From NCBI RefSeq assembly GCF_900112895.1, contig NZ_FONL01000015.1:1-42552 (forward strand): a stretch of DNA of 42,552 nt. Direction: 5' to 3'. Below, piece after piece: positions 1-7,844 of the stretch. This stretch comes from Succiniclasticum ruminis DSM 9236. Its GTDB lineage: Bacteria > Bacillota > Negativicutes > Acidaminococcales > Acidaminococcaceae. The notes beneath the pieces are model-generated. The model was given only the letters and a program-made list of their open reading frames with translations, ran no database searches and was not told the DNA's origin. The first letter of the stretch is position 1. The number at the start of each line of letters is the position of its first letter. A program made the position numbers and the translations under genes.

Positions 1-188
1 AATAGATGGACATGATCTGGCATACAATTTCCTTCGATGATTTCTACACCTTTCCATTTGCACAAATCTTTAAGAATCGTTCTGATATCCAAACGCAATT
101 GGTTATAAATGATTTTTCTTCTGTATTTTGGTGTAAATACAATGTGATATTTGCATACCCACTTGGTATGTGCTAAACTATTTGCCAT
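1..188 (-). CDS. tnpA: IS200/IS605-family transposase TnpA, N-terminal fragment
   Basis: Starts with ATG at 188 and reads MANSLAHTKWVCKYHIVF followed by TPKYRRK, the typical N-terminus of the small Y1-type (HUH) single-strand transposases of IS200. These excise and insert single-stranded circular DNA 3' of a short target without duplicating it. Only about 62 codons are inside the window, so the HUH and catalytic Tyr positions cannot all be checked and integrity is unknown. The ribosome binding site (AAGGA, about 8 bases before ATG) lies inside a long hairpin, so translation is probably kept low. The N-terminal codons match those of the copy at 42413. Confidence 0.9.
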   Translation of the reverse strand, partial: MANSLAHTKWVCKYHIVFTPKYRRKIIYNQLRLDIRTILKDLCKWKGVEIIEGNCMPDHVHL

Positions 189-298
189 AGGGCAACATCC
201 TTTCTTGTTTTAGTGACGGCTTGAACACTATCATTATACAAGAAGGATGTTGCCCTTTTGCTTAAGCATTAATCCCACCTGCGTAGCAGGTGGTTTTT
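186..298 (+). ncRNA. Candidate antisense RNA to the IS200 transposase leader
   Basis: On the strand opposite to tnpA there is a possible promoter: TTGCAT at 151-156, 17 bases, then TAAACT at 174-179 with a TG one base upstream (extended -10). About 105 bases later a hairpin (275-293) followed by TTTTT (294-298) forms an intrinsic terminator in the same direction. The RNA would be about 110 nt and would cover the transposase start codon, ribosome binding site and leader. IS200 of enteric bacteria has an antisense RNA of this layout; here it is inferred from sequence signals only, and the -35 is weak. Confidence 0.35.
190..255 (-). promoter_or_regulatory. Hairpin sequestering the tnpA ribosome binding site (left copy)
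   Basis: Arms 190-208 and 238-255 pair over 18 bp with a single bulged T (GGGCAACATCC on one side, GGATGTTGCCC on the other). In the tnpA transcript the 3' arm contains the AAGGA ribosome binding site just before the ATG. Such a structure should hold down translation, as known for IS200. A TATAAT-like -10 lies in the loop. Confidence 0.6.
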
Positions 299-345
299 GA
301 GCCAAATCCCCTTGAGGGATTCGGCTCCCAAGCTAAAGCCATAAT

Positions 346-373
346 AAAACGGCATTGGGAACAATGCCGTTTT
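346..373 (-). terminator. Intrinsic terminator of the XRE gene, abutted by the IS
   Basis: Perfect 11-bp stem (346-356 with 363-373, AAAACGGCATT) and a 6-base loop, with a U-tract at the end of the minus-strand transcript. It lies 45 bases after the XRE stop codon. The insertion sequence begins immediately after the T-tract. Confidence 0.8.
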
Positions 374-418
374 TCTTCGTTATTTAATTGTTTTCACAGG
401 ACAACTCCGTCAGCCGGA

Positions 419-664
419 TTAAAATCTCCTGCTGTCCCTCTCGCTGACCAGTTCAGCCATATCAACATGCAATTCCTCTGCCAGCGCAACTAACAACGGA
501 AAACTGGGGCTTTGTTTTCCGCATTCAATACGGCTCAGATACTGATAGGAAATGCCCAGCTTATTGGCTAATACTGTCTGGTTCATACCGCCAATGGTAC
601 GGTAATACTTAATCTTTGCTCCTAACCGCCGGCACTTTTCCTGAAATGATTTTGTTTCGGACAC
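419..664 (-). CDS. Small XRE-family helix-turn-helix regulator
   Basis: An 81-aa protein that is almost entirely one HTH_3 (Cro/C1-type) domain. Residues about 12-70 contain the pattern NQTVLANKLGISYQYLSRIE, with helix 2/3 spacing and the conserved Gly, followed by a PSFPLLVALAEEL helix. No sensor or protease domain is present, so it probably acts as a dimeric DNA-binding repressor, perhaps autoregulated. GTG start at 664, chosen for the GGGAGGG ribosome binding site about 6 bases upstream. It has its own terminator (346-373) and an AT-rich upstream region with a direct repeat. It is not in an operon and its targets cannot be told from context. Confidence 0.85.
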   Translation of the reverse strand: MSETKSFQEKCRRLGAKIKYYRTIGGMNQTVLANKLGISYQYLSRIECGKQSPSFPLLVALAEELHVDMAELVSERDSRRF

Positions 665-700
665 TGTGGACCCTCCCTTGAATTGTTTTATCTTTAAAAA

Positions 701-729
701 ATATAATTAATTTGATACAAATATAATTA
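701..729. promoter_or_regulatory. Direct repeat upstream of the XRE gene, possible operator
   Basis: ATATAATTA occurs at 701-709 and again at 721-729, exactly 20 bp apart (two helical turns), in the AT-rich 174-bp gap before the XRE gene. It could be the binding site for the neighbouring small HTH protein and overlap its promoter. The region is about 85% A+T, so chance recurrence is possible. Confidence 0.3.
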
Positions 730-838
730 TTTTAAAATATTATACCACAAAAAGTGAGATTAAAATCATGTTTTTTAAAAATATTTTATTTTTTTAGAAT
801 AATTAATAAAATATAACCAATGTTCCCGGGTTTCCCTG

Positions 839-1210
839 CTAATCATTCACCCTTGCCATATCCCTGCTTGCCACGATATCTACGCCAAGGCCTAAAATAT
901 CCGGCACAATCACATCCCCGGCCTTCACCGGAGCCTCCACAATTACATCGCGCAGATAAACCACACAGTCTGCAACCTTTCCTTTGGGCAGCACATCCGC
1001 CGAAACCACAGGCAGCAAAGGCAACAGCCCGCCTTTAATCCGCACCGTAGTCGTCAGCATACGACGGGGGTCCGTCACTTCCGTTTCAGCATACTTTGCA
1101 CCACGGGGACAACTGTTGCCCGTCACGCCGGCAAACTTTCCGTTTTCCAGCATTACCGTCATTTCACAGCCCATCGGGCACATAATACAGTTCATTACTT
1201 TTGTTTCCAT
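839..1210 (-). CDS. DUF1667 protein, likely Fe-S partner of the two flavoproteins
   Basis: A 123-aa protein of the DUF1667 family, which is regularly encoded with a GlpA-like dehydrogenase and an FAD/NAD oxidoreductase, exactly as here. Near the N-terminus are Cys8, Cys11 and Cys15 (CIMCPMGC), then Cys34 in CPRG: a C-x2-C-x3-C-x18-CPRG pattern. This resembles the [4Fe-4S] segment at the start of molybdopterin oxidoreductases, so an iron-sulfur electron-carrier role is a reasonable inference but not proven for the family. The rest is a compact beta-rich part with no membrane segment. It is the last gene of the three-gene operon, 69 bp after the oxidoreductase. ATG start with a weak GAGAG ribosome binding site. 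Confidence 0.85.
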   Translation of the reverse strand: METKVMNCIMCPMGCEMTVMLENGKFAGVTGNSCPRGAKYAETEVTDPRRMLTTTVRIKGGLLPLLPVVSADVLPKGKVADCVVYLRDVIVEAPVKAGDVIVPDILGLGVDIVASRDMARVND

Positions 1211-1279
1211 TTTTCTCTCTTTTCCGTATTTTAAAATGAGTCGCGCTGCAGCAGCGCGTTTACAATAACTGGTTCAAAC

Positions 1280-2539
1280 TTACTTCGGTTGCAGGCCTAC
1301 TGTTATTTTATCATGCATCAGCGCCGTTTTGGCAGCAGGAATATCCAATGTAACCATCTCGCTGGGCTTCACTACCGGCAGCATTTTTTTCACAAGCACT
1401 TCCCCGCCGCATTTTACCTCCAGGGTTACCTTACGGTCTGGAGCGCCTGCCCGCATGAATAGCCTTACAGGTTCCCCGCCCTCCGGCAGATGAAGTATCT
1501 GCGGCACACAGGTACGGATACCGTTTACCGGGGAAACCTCTACTGTATTCACGGCCGGCGCCAGATTGCCCTGTGCTTCTAAAGCCGCAAACTTGCCCGC
1601 AATCTCTGCCTCGTCGGAAACAAAGTCAACCAGGTCATGGACATGGACCACATTCCCCGCAGCATAAATACCCGGCAGATTTGTCTGCCGCCGCTGATCT
1701 ACCCTGGGCCCGTTGGTAAAAGGCGCAATTTCCACACCGGCCGCCATGGAAAGCTCATTTTCCGGAATCAGCCCCACAGACAACAGCAGCGTATCGCATT
1801 CAATGTCAAATTCCGTTCCGGGAACCGGCTGCATCTTTTCATCGACCTTCGCTACCGTAACGCCTTCCACACGGTCACGGCCCTTGATTTTTAAAATCGT
1901 ATGGGAAAGGTATAATGGGATATCAAAATCATACAGGCATTGTACCATGTTGCGGGTCAGCCCATTGGAATACGGGCATATCTCGCACACCGCCTGTACT
2001 TTGCAGCCTTCCAGGCTCATGCGGCGGGCCATAATCAGACCGATATCGCCGCTGCCTAAAATCACGATTTTCTTACCGGGCAGATACCCCTCCATGTTCA
2101 CCATGCGCTGGGCCGCTCCTGCCGTAAACACACCGGCCGGACGTTCCCCTGCCGTACGGATGGCTCCCCGGGTGCGTTCCCTGCACCCCATGGTCAGTAT
2201 AACGGTTTTACCCTCTACGGTAAACAATCCTTTTTCCGGATTCACCGCTGTGACCTTTTTATCTTTTGAAACAGACAGAACCATCGTGTCTGTCAAAGCC
2301 CGGATTTCAGGCTTGTCCTGAATCAAAGCGATACAGCGTCCGGCGTATCCGGGACCTGTCAGTTCCTCTTTAAAATGATGCAGTCCAAATCCGTTATGGA
2401 TGCACTGCTGCAAAATACCGCCCAGCTCCCGGTCACGTTCAATGACCAGGATTTTTTTTGCCCCGTTCCGGTAAGCGGAATATGCGGCAGAAAGACCTCC
2501 CGGGCCGCCGCCAATAATAATTACGTCATAAAGCTCCAT
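1280..2539 (-). CDS. FAD/NAD(P)-dependent oxidoreductase (GlpA-operon type)
   Basis: About 419 aa. An N-terminal FAD-binding Rossmann motif is present (GGGPGG at residues 9-14, then an acidic end of strand 2, VIERD). A second dinucleotide motif, ILGSGDIGL, lies around residue 160 for NAD(P), and an FAD-closing motif GIYAAGN lies near 310. It is therefore a two-dinucleotide pyridine nucleotide-disulfide-type flavoprotein, but no redox CxxxxC disulfide is obvious. A C-terminal beta domain of about 90 aa follows. It probably passes electrons between NAD(P) and the GlpA-like dehydrogenase encoded just upstream. ATG at 2539 is chosen over GTG 2548 because GGAG lies 8 bases before the ATG and overlaps the GTG. 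Substrate unknown. Confidence 0.85.
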   Translation of the reverse strand: MELYDVIIIGGGPGGLSAAYSAYRNGAKKILVIERDRELGGILQQCIHNGFGLHHFKEELTGPGYAGRCIALIQDKPEIRALTDTMVLSVSKDKKVTAVNPEKGLFTVEGKTVILTMGCRERTRGAIRTAGERPAGVFTAGAAQRMVNMEGYLPGKKIVILGSGDIGLIMARRMSLEGCKVQAVCEICPYSNGLTRNMVQCLYDFDIPLYLSHTILKIKGRDRVEGVTVAKVDEKMQPVPGTEFDIECDTLLLSVGLIPENELSMAAGVEIAPFTNGPRVDQRRQTNLPGIYAAGNVVHVHDLVDFVSDEAEIAGKFAALEAQGNLAPAVNTVEVSPVNGIRTCVPQILHLPEGGEPVRLFMRAGAPDRKVTLEVKCGGEVLVKKMLPVVKPSEMVTLDIPAAKTALMHDKITVGLQPK

Positions 2540-2609
2540 TTTCTTCACTCCAACACCAAAATCGCTGTCTAAACTATTCCAAAGTTCAAAGTAATCAGTT
2601 TCATCGTTT

Positions 2610-4055
2610 TCATTCCTCGAACTTTTTATAAAACAGTTCCGATCCCTGTCTTTCTTTCAGTACCTTTTCTACCGGAATTCCCAGTTCCCGGGCCAAAATC
2701 TGTGTTACCCGCGGACCGCAGAAGCCTCCCTGGCAACGGCCCATCCCCGCACGGGTGCGCCGCTTCACACCATCAACTGTACGGGCTCCCACCGGCTGGC
2801 GGATCGCCTCGATGATTTCGCCTTCCGTTACCGTTTCACAGCGGCAAATCACACGGCCGTACAGCCTGTTCTTTTCTATCATTTTCTGTTTTTCAGAAGC
2901 CGTCATACGGTTAAACGCCGGTTTCTTCGGTAATTTTCCGTTCCAGCCGGTTTTTTTACGAAGATACATTTCATTACCGACAGCTTCCACAACTACCTCC
3001 GCAATGGCAGGCGCTGCAGCCAGCCCCGGACTTTGAATGCCGGCCGCATTAATGAAACCGGGTACTCCGGAAGCTCCCAGAATAAAATCCCCCGTACTTG
3101 AAACCGCGCGCAGTCCGGCAAATTCCGTAATCGAGGCTCCCATAGGAAGGTTCGGAATAAGTTTCCGGGCTCCGGCAATAACTTCATTCATCCCATCCGG
3201 CGTTACAGAGGTATCTTCCTTGCTTGCCTGTTCGTTGGCATTGGGACCGATAAACGTATTGCCGTGGGTTGTGGTGCATATCATGATGCCCTTGCTCTTC
3301 TCATTGGGACAGGGGAAGATGGCGCCGTATACCAGCGAAGAAGCTGTCATTTTATCAAATAAAATATACTCGCCTTTACGGGGTGTAATGGTGAAAGAAT
3401 CATCTCCGGCCAGTTTTGCAATCTCTTCCGCGTAGACGCCTGCCGCGTTGATAACAAGTTTGGTCCGGATTGCGCCTTTCGTTGTATTTACTAAGGTTAC
3501 AGCTCCGTCTTCTTTTACAAAGCCAGTCACCGCACAGTCACAGATAACCTGCGCTCCGTTCTGTACTGCACATTGGGCAAAGGCCACCGCACAGCCAAAA
3601 GGCCACATCACACCGGCCGTAGGCGCCCATAACGCCGCCTTTGCCGTTACAAGGTTCGGCTCTTTTGCCAGCACTTCCTCCCGGGAAAGGATTTCCAAGC
3701 CGGGAACCCCGTTAGCCCTGCCCCGATCCAGCAGAACCTGCAGATGCTGTACTTCTTCATCGTTCGTTGCAACAACAAGGCTGCCCGTCCATTTAATATC
3801 CAGACCCAGCTCTTCCTGTAACTGATGATACAATGCGTTGCCCCGTACGTTCGTCTTCTGCTTCCAGGTTCCTGTTGGCGCGTCAAAGCCCGCATGACAA
3901 ATCGCGCTGTTTGCCTTGGTGGTGCCCACAGCCACATCCGGCTCTTTCTCCACCAGAAGACAACGCAAATCATATTTGGACAATTCACGCAGAATAGCTG
4001 TACCTACGATGCCTCCGCCAATTACGACAACATCTGTTTCTTTAAAAAAATCCAT
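2610..4055 (-). CDS. GlpA-like FAD-dependent dehydrogenase with C-terminal BFD [2Fe-2S] domain
   Basis: About 481 aa. The N-terminus VVVIGGGIVGTAI is the FAD site of the DAO / glycerol-3-phosphate dehydrogenase superfamily, and the TTKANSAICHAGFD segment is typical of the anaerobic GlpA group. The last 90 residues hold CRCETV and GRCQGGFC, the four-cysteine BFD-like [2Fe-2S] domain. The likely reaction is oxidation of glycerol-3-phosphate or another 2-hydroxy acid, with electrons passed to the NAD(P) flavoprotein downstream. L-2-hydroxyglutarate oxidases share this fold, so the substrate is open. No glpK or glpF is in the window. ATG at 4055 is chosen over GTG 4064: AGGGAG is 9 bases before the ATG. 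A terminator hairpin sits immediately upstream of the ribosome binding site. Confidence 0.85.
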   Translation of the reverse strand: MDFFKETDVVVIGGGIVGTAILRELSKYDLRCLLVEKEPDVAVGTTKANSAICHAGFDAPTGTWKQKTNVRGNALYHQLQEELGLDIKWTGSLVVATNDEEVQHLQVLLDRGRANGVPGLEILSREEVLAKEPNLVTAKAALWAPTAGVMWPFGCAVAFAQCAVQNGAQVICDCAVTGFVKEDGAVTLVNTTKGAIRTKLVINAAGVYAEEIAKLAGDDSFTITPRKGEYILFDKMTASSLVYGAIFPCPNEKSKGIMICTTTHGNTFIGPNANEQASKEDTSVTPDGMNEVIAGARKLIPNLPMGASITEFAGLRAVSSTGDFILGASGVPGFINAAGIQSPGLAAAPAIAEVVVEAVGNEMYLRKKTGWNGKLPKKPAFNRMTASEKQKMIEKNRLYGRVICRCETVTEGEIIEAIRQPVGARTVDGVKRRTRAGMGRCQGGFCGPRVTQILARELGIPVEKVLKERQGSELFYKKFEE

Positions 4056-4070
4056 CTGTCCCACTCCCTA

Positions 4071-4114
4071 AAAAGAAGCCGTGGCATCTTAAATACCCAG
4101 AACAGCCACGGCTT
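4071..4114 (-). terminator. Intrinsic terminator after gyrA, overlapping the next operon's leader
   Basis: Ten-bp perfect stem: 4076-4085 with 4105-4114 (AAGCCGTGGC/GCCACGGCTT), followed on the minus strand by CTTTTT. It ends 38 bases after the gyrA stop codon (4152 side) and directly abuts the AGGGAG ribosome binding site of the GlpA-like gene. Confidence 0.85.
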
Positions 4115-4137
4115 TATAACATTTATATATAAATTCC

Positions 4138-4143
4138 ATTATA
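4138..4143 (-). promoter_or_regulatory. Possible -10 element of the redox operon
   Basis: TATAAT on the minus strand between the gyrA stop and the terminator hairpin. No convincing -35 lies 16-18 bases upstream. If used, the transcript would begin before the hairpin, so the operon would be read only by passing the terminator. Confidence 0.3.
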
Positions 4144-4152
4144 GTTTGAACT

Positions 4153-6675
4153 TTATTCTTTCACTATCTCTTCTTCCGATTCCACGGCGGCAATCGACGT
4201 AACCTTATCCCCTTCCCGCAGGGTGATTACATTCACGCCCTGAGTATTACGGCCTAACTTGCGCAACTGATCCACATCCATACGGATTACAATACCCGCT
4301 GCGGTAATAATATAGAGTTCATCTTTCGGATTTACAACCGTCATACCCACGACATCCCCGGTTTTGGGAGTGAGTTTGTAATTGATACGACCCTTACCGC
4401 CCCGGGTCTGTTTTGTATATTCGGACAGTTTTGTCCGTTTGCCCTGGCCGTTTTCCGTTACTGTCAGTACTTCGCTCTCCGGATCATATGCGTAATCCAT
4501 GGCTACCACTGTATCGTGGCGTCCCAGGTTGATGCCCCGTACACCGTGGGCACTCCGGCCCATGCAGCGCACGTCTTCCTCGCTGAAGTGAATCGCCATG
4601 CCGTCCCGGGTAGCCATCAAAATAGACGCATTGCCGTCTGTCATCCTGACGCCGATCAGTTCCTCATCCTCGTTCAGCACAATAGCTTTCAGGCCGCTGC
4701 GGCGCACAAAAGAGAAGTCCGTCAGCTTGCAGCGTTTTACCGTGCCTTTGTCGGTAGCCATGAACAGGTACCTGTTTTCCTCGAATTCGGAAACGTTTAT
4801 AACAGCGGTAATCTTTTCGCCCGGGCTCAGCTGCAGCAGGTTAATGATGGCAGAGCCCTTTGCCGTTCGGCCGGCTTCCGGAATCTGGTAGCCCCGCAGC
4901 GTGTAGACCTGTCCCTTGTTTGTAAAGAACAGTATATAATTATGGGTGGTAGCAAGGAACAGATATTGGGTAAAATCGTCTTCCTTCTTACCGCTGCCGC
5001 CCTTTTTACCGATACCGCCCCGTTGCTGCTTGCGGAAATTGTCCGGAGTCTGGCGTTTGATATAACCCTGATTGCTGAGGGTAATCACGATTTCCTCGTC
5101 CGCAATCAGATCCAGCACGTCCATATCACCGGTATCGTTCACGATTTCCGTCCGGCGGTCATCGCCAAACTTATCCGCTTTTTCATTCAGGTCTTTCTTG
5201 ATGATATCCAGAACCTTCCTTTCATCTGCCAGCACGCTTTCCAGATAATCAATGGTCTGTAATACATCAATATATTCATCGTCAATCTTTTTCCGTTCCA
5301 GACCGGTCAGGCGCTGCAGTCGCATATCCAGGATTGCCTGGGACTGACGGTCGGAGAGGCTGAATTTTTCCATTAAGGAAGCCTTGGCGATTTCCGCGTT
5401 GGCGCTGTTACGAATTGTATGAATCACTTCATCCAGATGATCCAGCGCGATTTTCAGGCCTTCCAAGATATGCGCCCGTTCTTTCGCTTTAGCCAGCTCG
5501 AAACGGGTACGCCGGGTAACAACATCTTTCTGATGGCTTACATAACACTCCAGGATCTGTTTCAGATTTAGAACTTTCGGTTTGTTTTCCACCAGAGCCA
5601 GCATGATCACACCGAAAGAATCCTGCAGCTGGGTATGTTTATATAATTTATTGAGAATAACGTCGGGAACCACATCAGCCCGCAGTTCCACCACAATACG
5701 CATGCCGCGGCGGTCCGATTCGTCCCGCAGGTCGGTAATCCCTTCAATGACGCCGTCTTTTACCAGATTGGCTATACTCTCCAGCAACCTTGCTTTATTG
5801 ACCTGATAGGGAATTTCCGTTACTACGATGCGATGCTTATTTTTTGGCATAGGCTCGATTTCGGCCTTGGCTCTTACTTTGATGATGCCCCTGCCGGTAG
5901 CATAGGCTTGGCGGATGCCTTCCTTCCCCAAAATCGTAGCGCCCGTAGGAAAGTCGGGGCCCTTGATGGCGTTCATCAGTTCATCAACCGTTATATCCGG
6001 GTTATCGATCAACATATCAATGCCTTTGACAACTTCCCGCAGGTTATGGGGCGGGATATTGGTAGCCATGCCAACGGCAATACCTGCAGAACCGTTAACC
6101 AGCAGGGCCGGTATCTTGGCCGGCAACACGGTCGGTTCTTTTAAGGATTCATCGTAGTTAGGCCCGAATTCAACCGTATCTTTTTCTATATCTTCCAGCA
6201 TGGCTTCTGCCACTTTTGTCATGCGGACTTCCGTATAACGCATGGCCGCCGGGCTGTCGCCGTCCACGCTGCCGAAGTTGCCGTGGCCGTCTACCAGCAG
6301 ATAACGGGTATTGAAATCCTGCGCCAGGCGTACTGTAGCGTCGTAAACGGAAGAATCCCCATGGGGATGATACTTACCTAATACTTCACCGACGATACGC
6401 GCCGATTTTTTATAGGGGCGGTTGGAGGTCATCCCCGCTTCCTGCATGGCATACAGAATACGCCGGTGAACCGGCTTCAGTCCGTCCCTTACATCCGGCA
6501 GCGCGCGCTGCACGATAACGCTCATGGCGTAGTTGATATAAGAATCTTTCATTTTATTGGTAAGATCAACTTCCTCAATCTTACCGCCGGAAGCGATATA
6601 ACCGTCGTCATTCACCATAACTTCCGCATTTTCATTTATTTTTTCCTGTTCGGGAGTCTTTGTCGTATCGTCCAC
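4153..6675 (-). CDS. gyrA: DNA gyrase subunit A
   Basis: An 840-aa GyrA, the DNA-cleaving subunit of the A2B2 gyrase that introduces negative supercoils. The catalytic tyrosine is Tyr147 in AAMRYTEV. Numbering is shifted about 25 residues against E. coli by an acidic N-terminal extension. The quinolone-resistance-determining loop [10 protein letters not shown] keeps Ser (108) and Asp (112) at the positions usually mutated, so no resistance change is seen there. The C-terminal DNA-wrapping domain starts with the GyrA-box [11 protein letters not shown] near residue 560. GTG start at 6675 with GAGGTG 6 bases upstream. It is the last gene of the dnaA-to-gyrA minus-strand cluster and ends at the hairpin at 4071-4114. 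Unlike in B. subtilis, no rRNA operon follows it. Confidence 0.98.
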   Translation of the reverse strand: MDDTTKTPEQEKINENAEVMVNDDGYIASGGKIEEVDLTNKMKDSYINYAMSVIVQRALPDVRDGLKPVHRRILYAMQEAGMTSNRPYKKSARIVGEVLGKYHPHGDSSVYDATVRLAQDFNTRYLLVDGHGNFGSVDGDSPAAMRYTEVRMTKVAEAMLEDIEKDTVEFGPNYDESLKEPTVLPAKIPALLVNGSAGIAVGMATNIPPHNLREVVKGIDMLIDNPDITVDELMNAIKGPDFPTGATILGKEGIRQAYATGRGIIKVRAKAEIEPMPKNKHRIVVTEIPYQVNKARLLESIANLVKDGVIEGITDLRDESDRRGMRIVVELRADVVPDVILNKLYKHTQLQDSFGVIMLALVENKPKVLNLKQILECYVSHQKDVVTRRTRFELAKAKERAHILEGLKIALDHLDEVIHTIRNSANAEIAKASLMEKFSLSDRQSQAILDMRLQRLTGLERKKIDDEYIDVLQTIDYLESVLADERKVLDIIKKDLNEKADKFGDDRRTEIVNDTGDMDVLDLIADEEIVITLSNQGYIKRQTPDNFRKQQRGGIGKKGGSGKKEDDFTQYLFLATTHNYILFFTNKGQVYTLRGYQIPEAGRTAKGSAIINLLQLSPGEKITAVINVSEFEENRYLFMATDKGTVKRCKLTDFSFVRRSGLKAIVLNEDEELIGVRMTDGNASILMATRDGMAIHFSEEDVRCMGRSAHGVRGINLGRHDTVVAMDYAYDPESEVLTVTENGQGKRTKLSEYTKQTRGGKGRINYKLTPKTGDVVGMTVVNPKDELYIITAAGIVIRMDVDQLRKLGRNTQGVNVITLREGDKVTSIAAVESEEEIVKE

Positions 6676-6727
6676 TTTTTCACCTCATATTACAATCTTT
6701 ATATAATTCTGATTAACTTACTTTATT

Positions 6728-7456
6728 TTATCCTGCCACATAAAACACCGTCATTCCTGCCAGACAGGAAAACGTAATGTGGGGAAGCTCCTTCAACTGT
6801 TCTGCTTCACTCATTTCATTACTGATGGCAAAGGGATTATTACGGCTCAATTCTGTTTCATCCAGCTGCCACCTGGTACCGCTTACGGAAACTTTGCTTT
6901 TTTCCGTAAACGCAAGCAGGGAAACTGCTACCGGTGTTTCTTCCGCAGGGGGATAGAATTTAATTTTTACTCCTTCCGGAACAAAAACCGTGATTTCCCG
7001 TTCGTCTGCCAGTACAATGGTACGGTTCTTCTGCAATGCTTCAGTACCCAATGTTTCAAAGGCGCTCAGCAGATGGTCAAGCCGTCCCCCGTAGACGCCG
7101 GAAAAAATCCATAATTTGTCAGGAGGAAGGATTTCCAGCAACAGTTGCAAATCTGTTTCATTTTTGTCCGCCGGGAACACTTCCGCTTTCCCGCTTTCAA
7201 CTGCCTGCTGCCAGAGGACAGGATCGGCGCTGTCTCCGTCACCTATTACCCTATCCGGATAAAACTGGGCGGCATGATAATAGTCCAAACCTCTATCCGC
7301 AGCAAAAAATTCAGGCGTGCCCGGCAGTTTTTCCGCTGTCATATTCAGCCAGGATGCTGCCGGTTTCCTGCCGCCACATACACAAAAAGCAATCTCCTGC
7401 GCAGGCTTATTATCTTCAATGGACAACGTTCCCTGGGGAAAGAATAGTTTATTCAT
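6728..7456 (-). CDS. thiN: Thiamin pyrophosphokinase-like protein
   Basis: A 242-aa protein with the thiamin pyrophosphokinase motifs in order: AADRGLDY (near 52), GDGDSAD (near 71), DKNETDLQLLL (near 97), GGRLDHLLS (near 120) and NPFAISNE near 210, the conserved Ser-Asn of the thiamin-binding C-terminal domain. The enzyme transfers pyrophosphate from ATP to thiamin, giving thiamin diphosphate. Its ATG overlaps the stop of the preceding 105-aa ORF as ATGA (7453-7456), so the two are probably translationally coupled. The gyrA start lies 52 bp downstream. Placement between gyrB and gyrA is unusual; this gene is more often near rpe/rsgA in Firmicutes. The N-terminal 40 residues are less conserved. 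Confidence 0.85.
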   Translation of the reverse strand: MNKLFFPQGTLSIEDNKPAQEIAFCVCGGRKPAASWLNMTAEKLPGTPEFFAADRGLDYYHAAQFYPDRVIGDGDSADPVLWQQAVESGKAEVFPADKNETDLQLLLEILPPDKLWIFSGVYGGRLDHLLSAFETLGTEALQKNRTIVLADEREITVFVPEGVKIKFYPPAEETPVAVSLLAFTEKSKVSVSGTRWQLDETELSRNNPFAISNEMSEAEQLKELPHITFSCLAGMTVFYVAG

Positions 7457-7770
7457 GAGCGTACCTTCTTTTTGGCAGGAGCCGGTTTAATGATGATGCT
7501 GGTTCCTTCCCTTACGACTTTCCAGTCTACGTCCCCGCCCTTATCTTTCAGCCATTCCATGCTCACTTCCAGCAGGCAACGGTTCAGTTTCTCAATGGTT
7601 TCTGGCGGAAGCATCATGGCTTCCGCTTCTTTTTTAATTGCGGAAGATTTTTTACGCAGCTTTACGCGGCGGCTGTCATCGCTTAACAGCGCTGTTTCAA
7701 AACTTTCTTCTTCCTCCATCCCACGGAACATATCCGCGTCGGAGAGATTCTTTTTTATTTTCACGGTCAT
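7453..7770 (-). CDS. Unknown small charged protein coupled to thiN
   Basis: A 105-aa protein that I do not recognise. It is soluble and highly charged: an acidic N-terminal third (MEEEESFETALLSDD), a basic stretch (RRVKLRKKSSAIKKEAEA), a helical middle, and a C-terminal part ending in the basic tail APAKKKVRS. No membrane segment, signal or cysteine motif is present. It overlaps thiN by 4 bases (ATGA) and lies 74 bp after gyrB, so it belongs to the gyr cluster. The first ATG (7770) has GGAG only 1 base before it; GTG at 7764 would give a better 7-base spacing (103 aa). Coding is supported by spacing and orientation; function unknown. Confidence 0.7.
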   Translation of the reverse strand: MTVKIKKNLSDADMFRGMEEEESFETALLSDDSRRVKLRKKSSAIKKEAEAMMLPPETIEKLNRCLLEVSMEWLKDKGGDVDWKVVREGTSIIIKPAPAKKKVRS

Positions 7771-7844
7771 TCTCCATATACTTTTAATTAAGCATGATAA
7801 TAAAACTACTGTGTTTATTCCCGTAAAGGAAATTCCTGCAAGGC

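Larger units (their letters stand above)
1..349 (-). mobile_element. IS200-type insertion sequence, left copy (partial, runs off window)
   Basis: This is the upstream (left-end) part of an IS200/IS605-family element: about 160 bp of structured leader plus the first 188 bases of the transposase gene, reading leftwards out of the window. Bases 49-349 are an inverted copy of 42252-42552, read here as identical. The shared sequence stops at 349, directly against the T-tract of the terminator of the XRE gene. Three hairpins are visible: 299-327 (subterminal, GAGCC/GGCTC arms), 275-293 (CCACCTGC/GCAGGTGG, followed by five T on the plus strand) and 190-255 (around the transposase ribosome binding site). 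No tnpB is seen in the part present. Subterminal hairpins, lack of inverted termini and a small Y1 transposase are family traits; the far end lies outside the window. Confidence 0.9.

Noticed and set aside
290-493. 67-aa open frame crossing the IS boundary, the XRE terminator and the 3' end of the XRE gene
   Set aside because: Antisense to real features, with no ribosome binding site.
1713-2321. 202-aa frame antisense to the FAD oxidoreductase
   Set aside because: Shadow of a well-defined flavoprotein; Ser/Thr-rich composition without motifs.
4153-6675. Quinolone-resistance substitutions in gyrA
   Set aside because: Ser and Asp are present at the two classical positions; the neighbouring Ala-to-Ser difference is ordinary variation.
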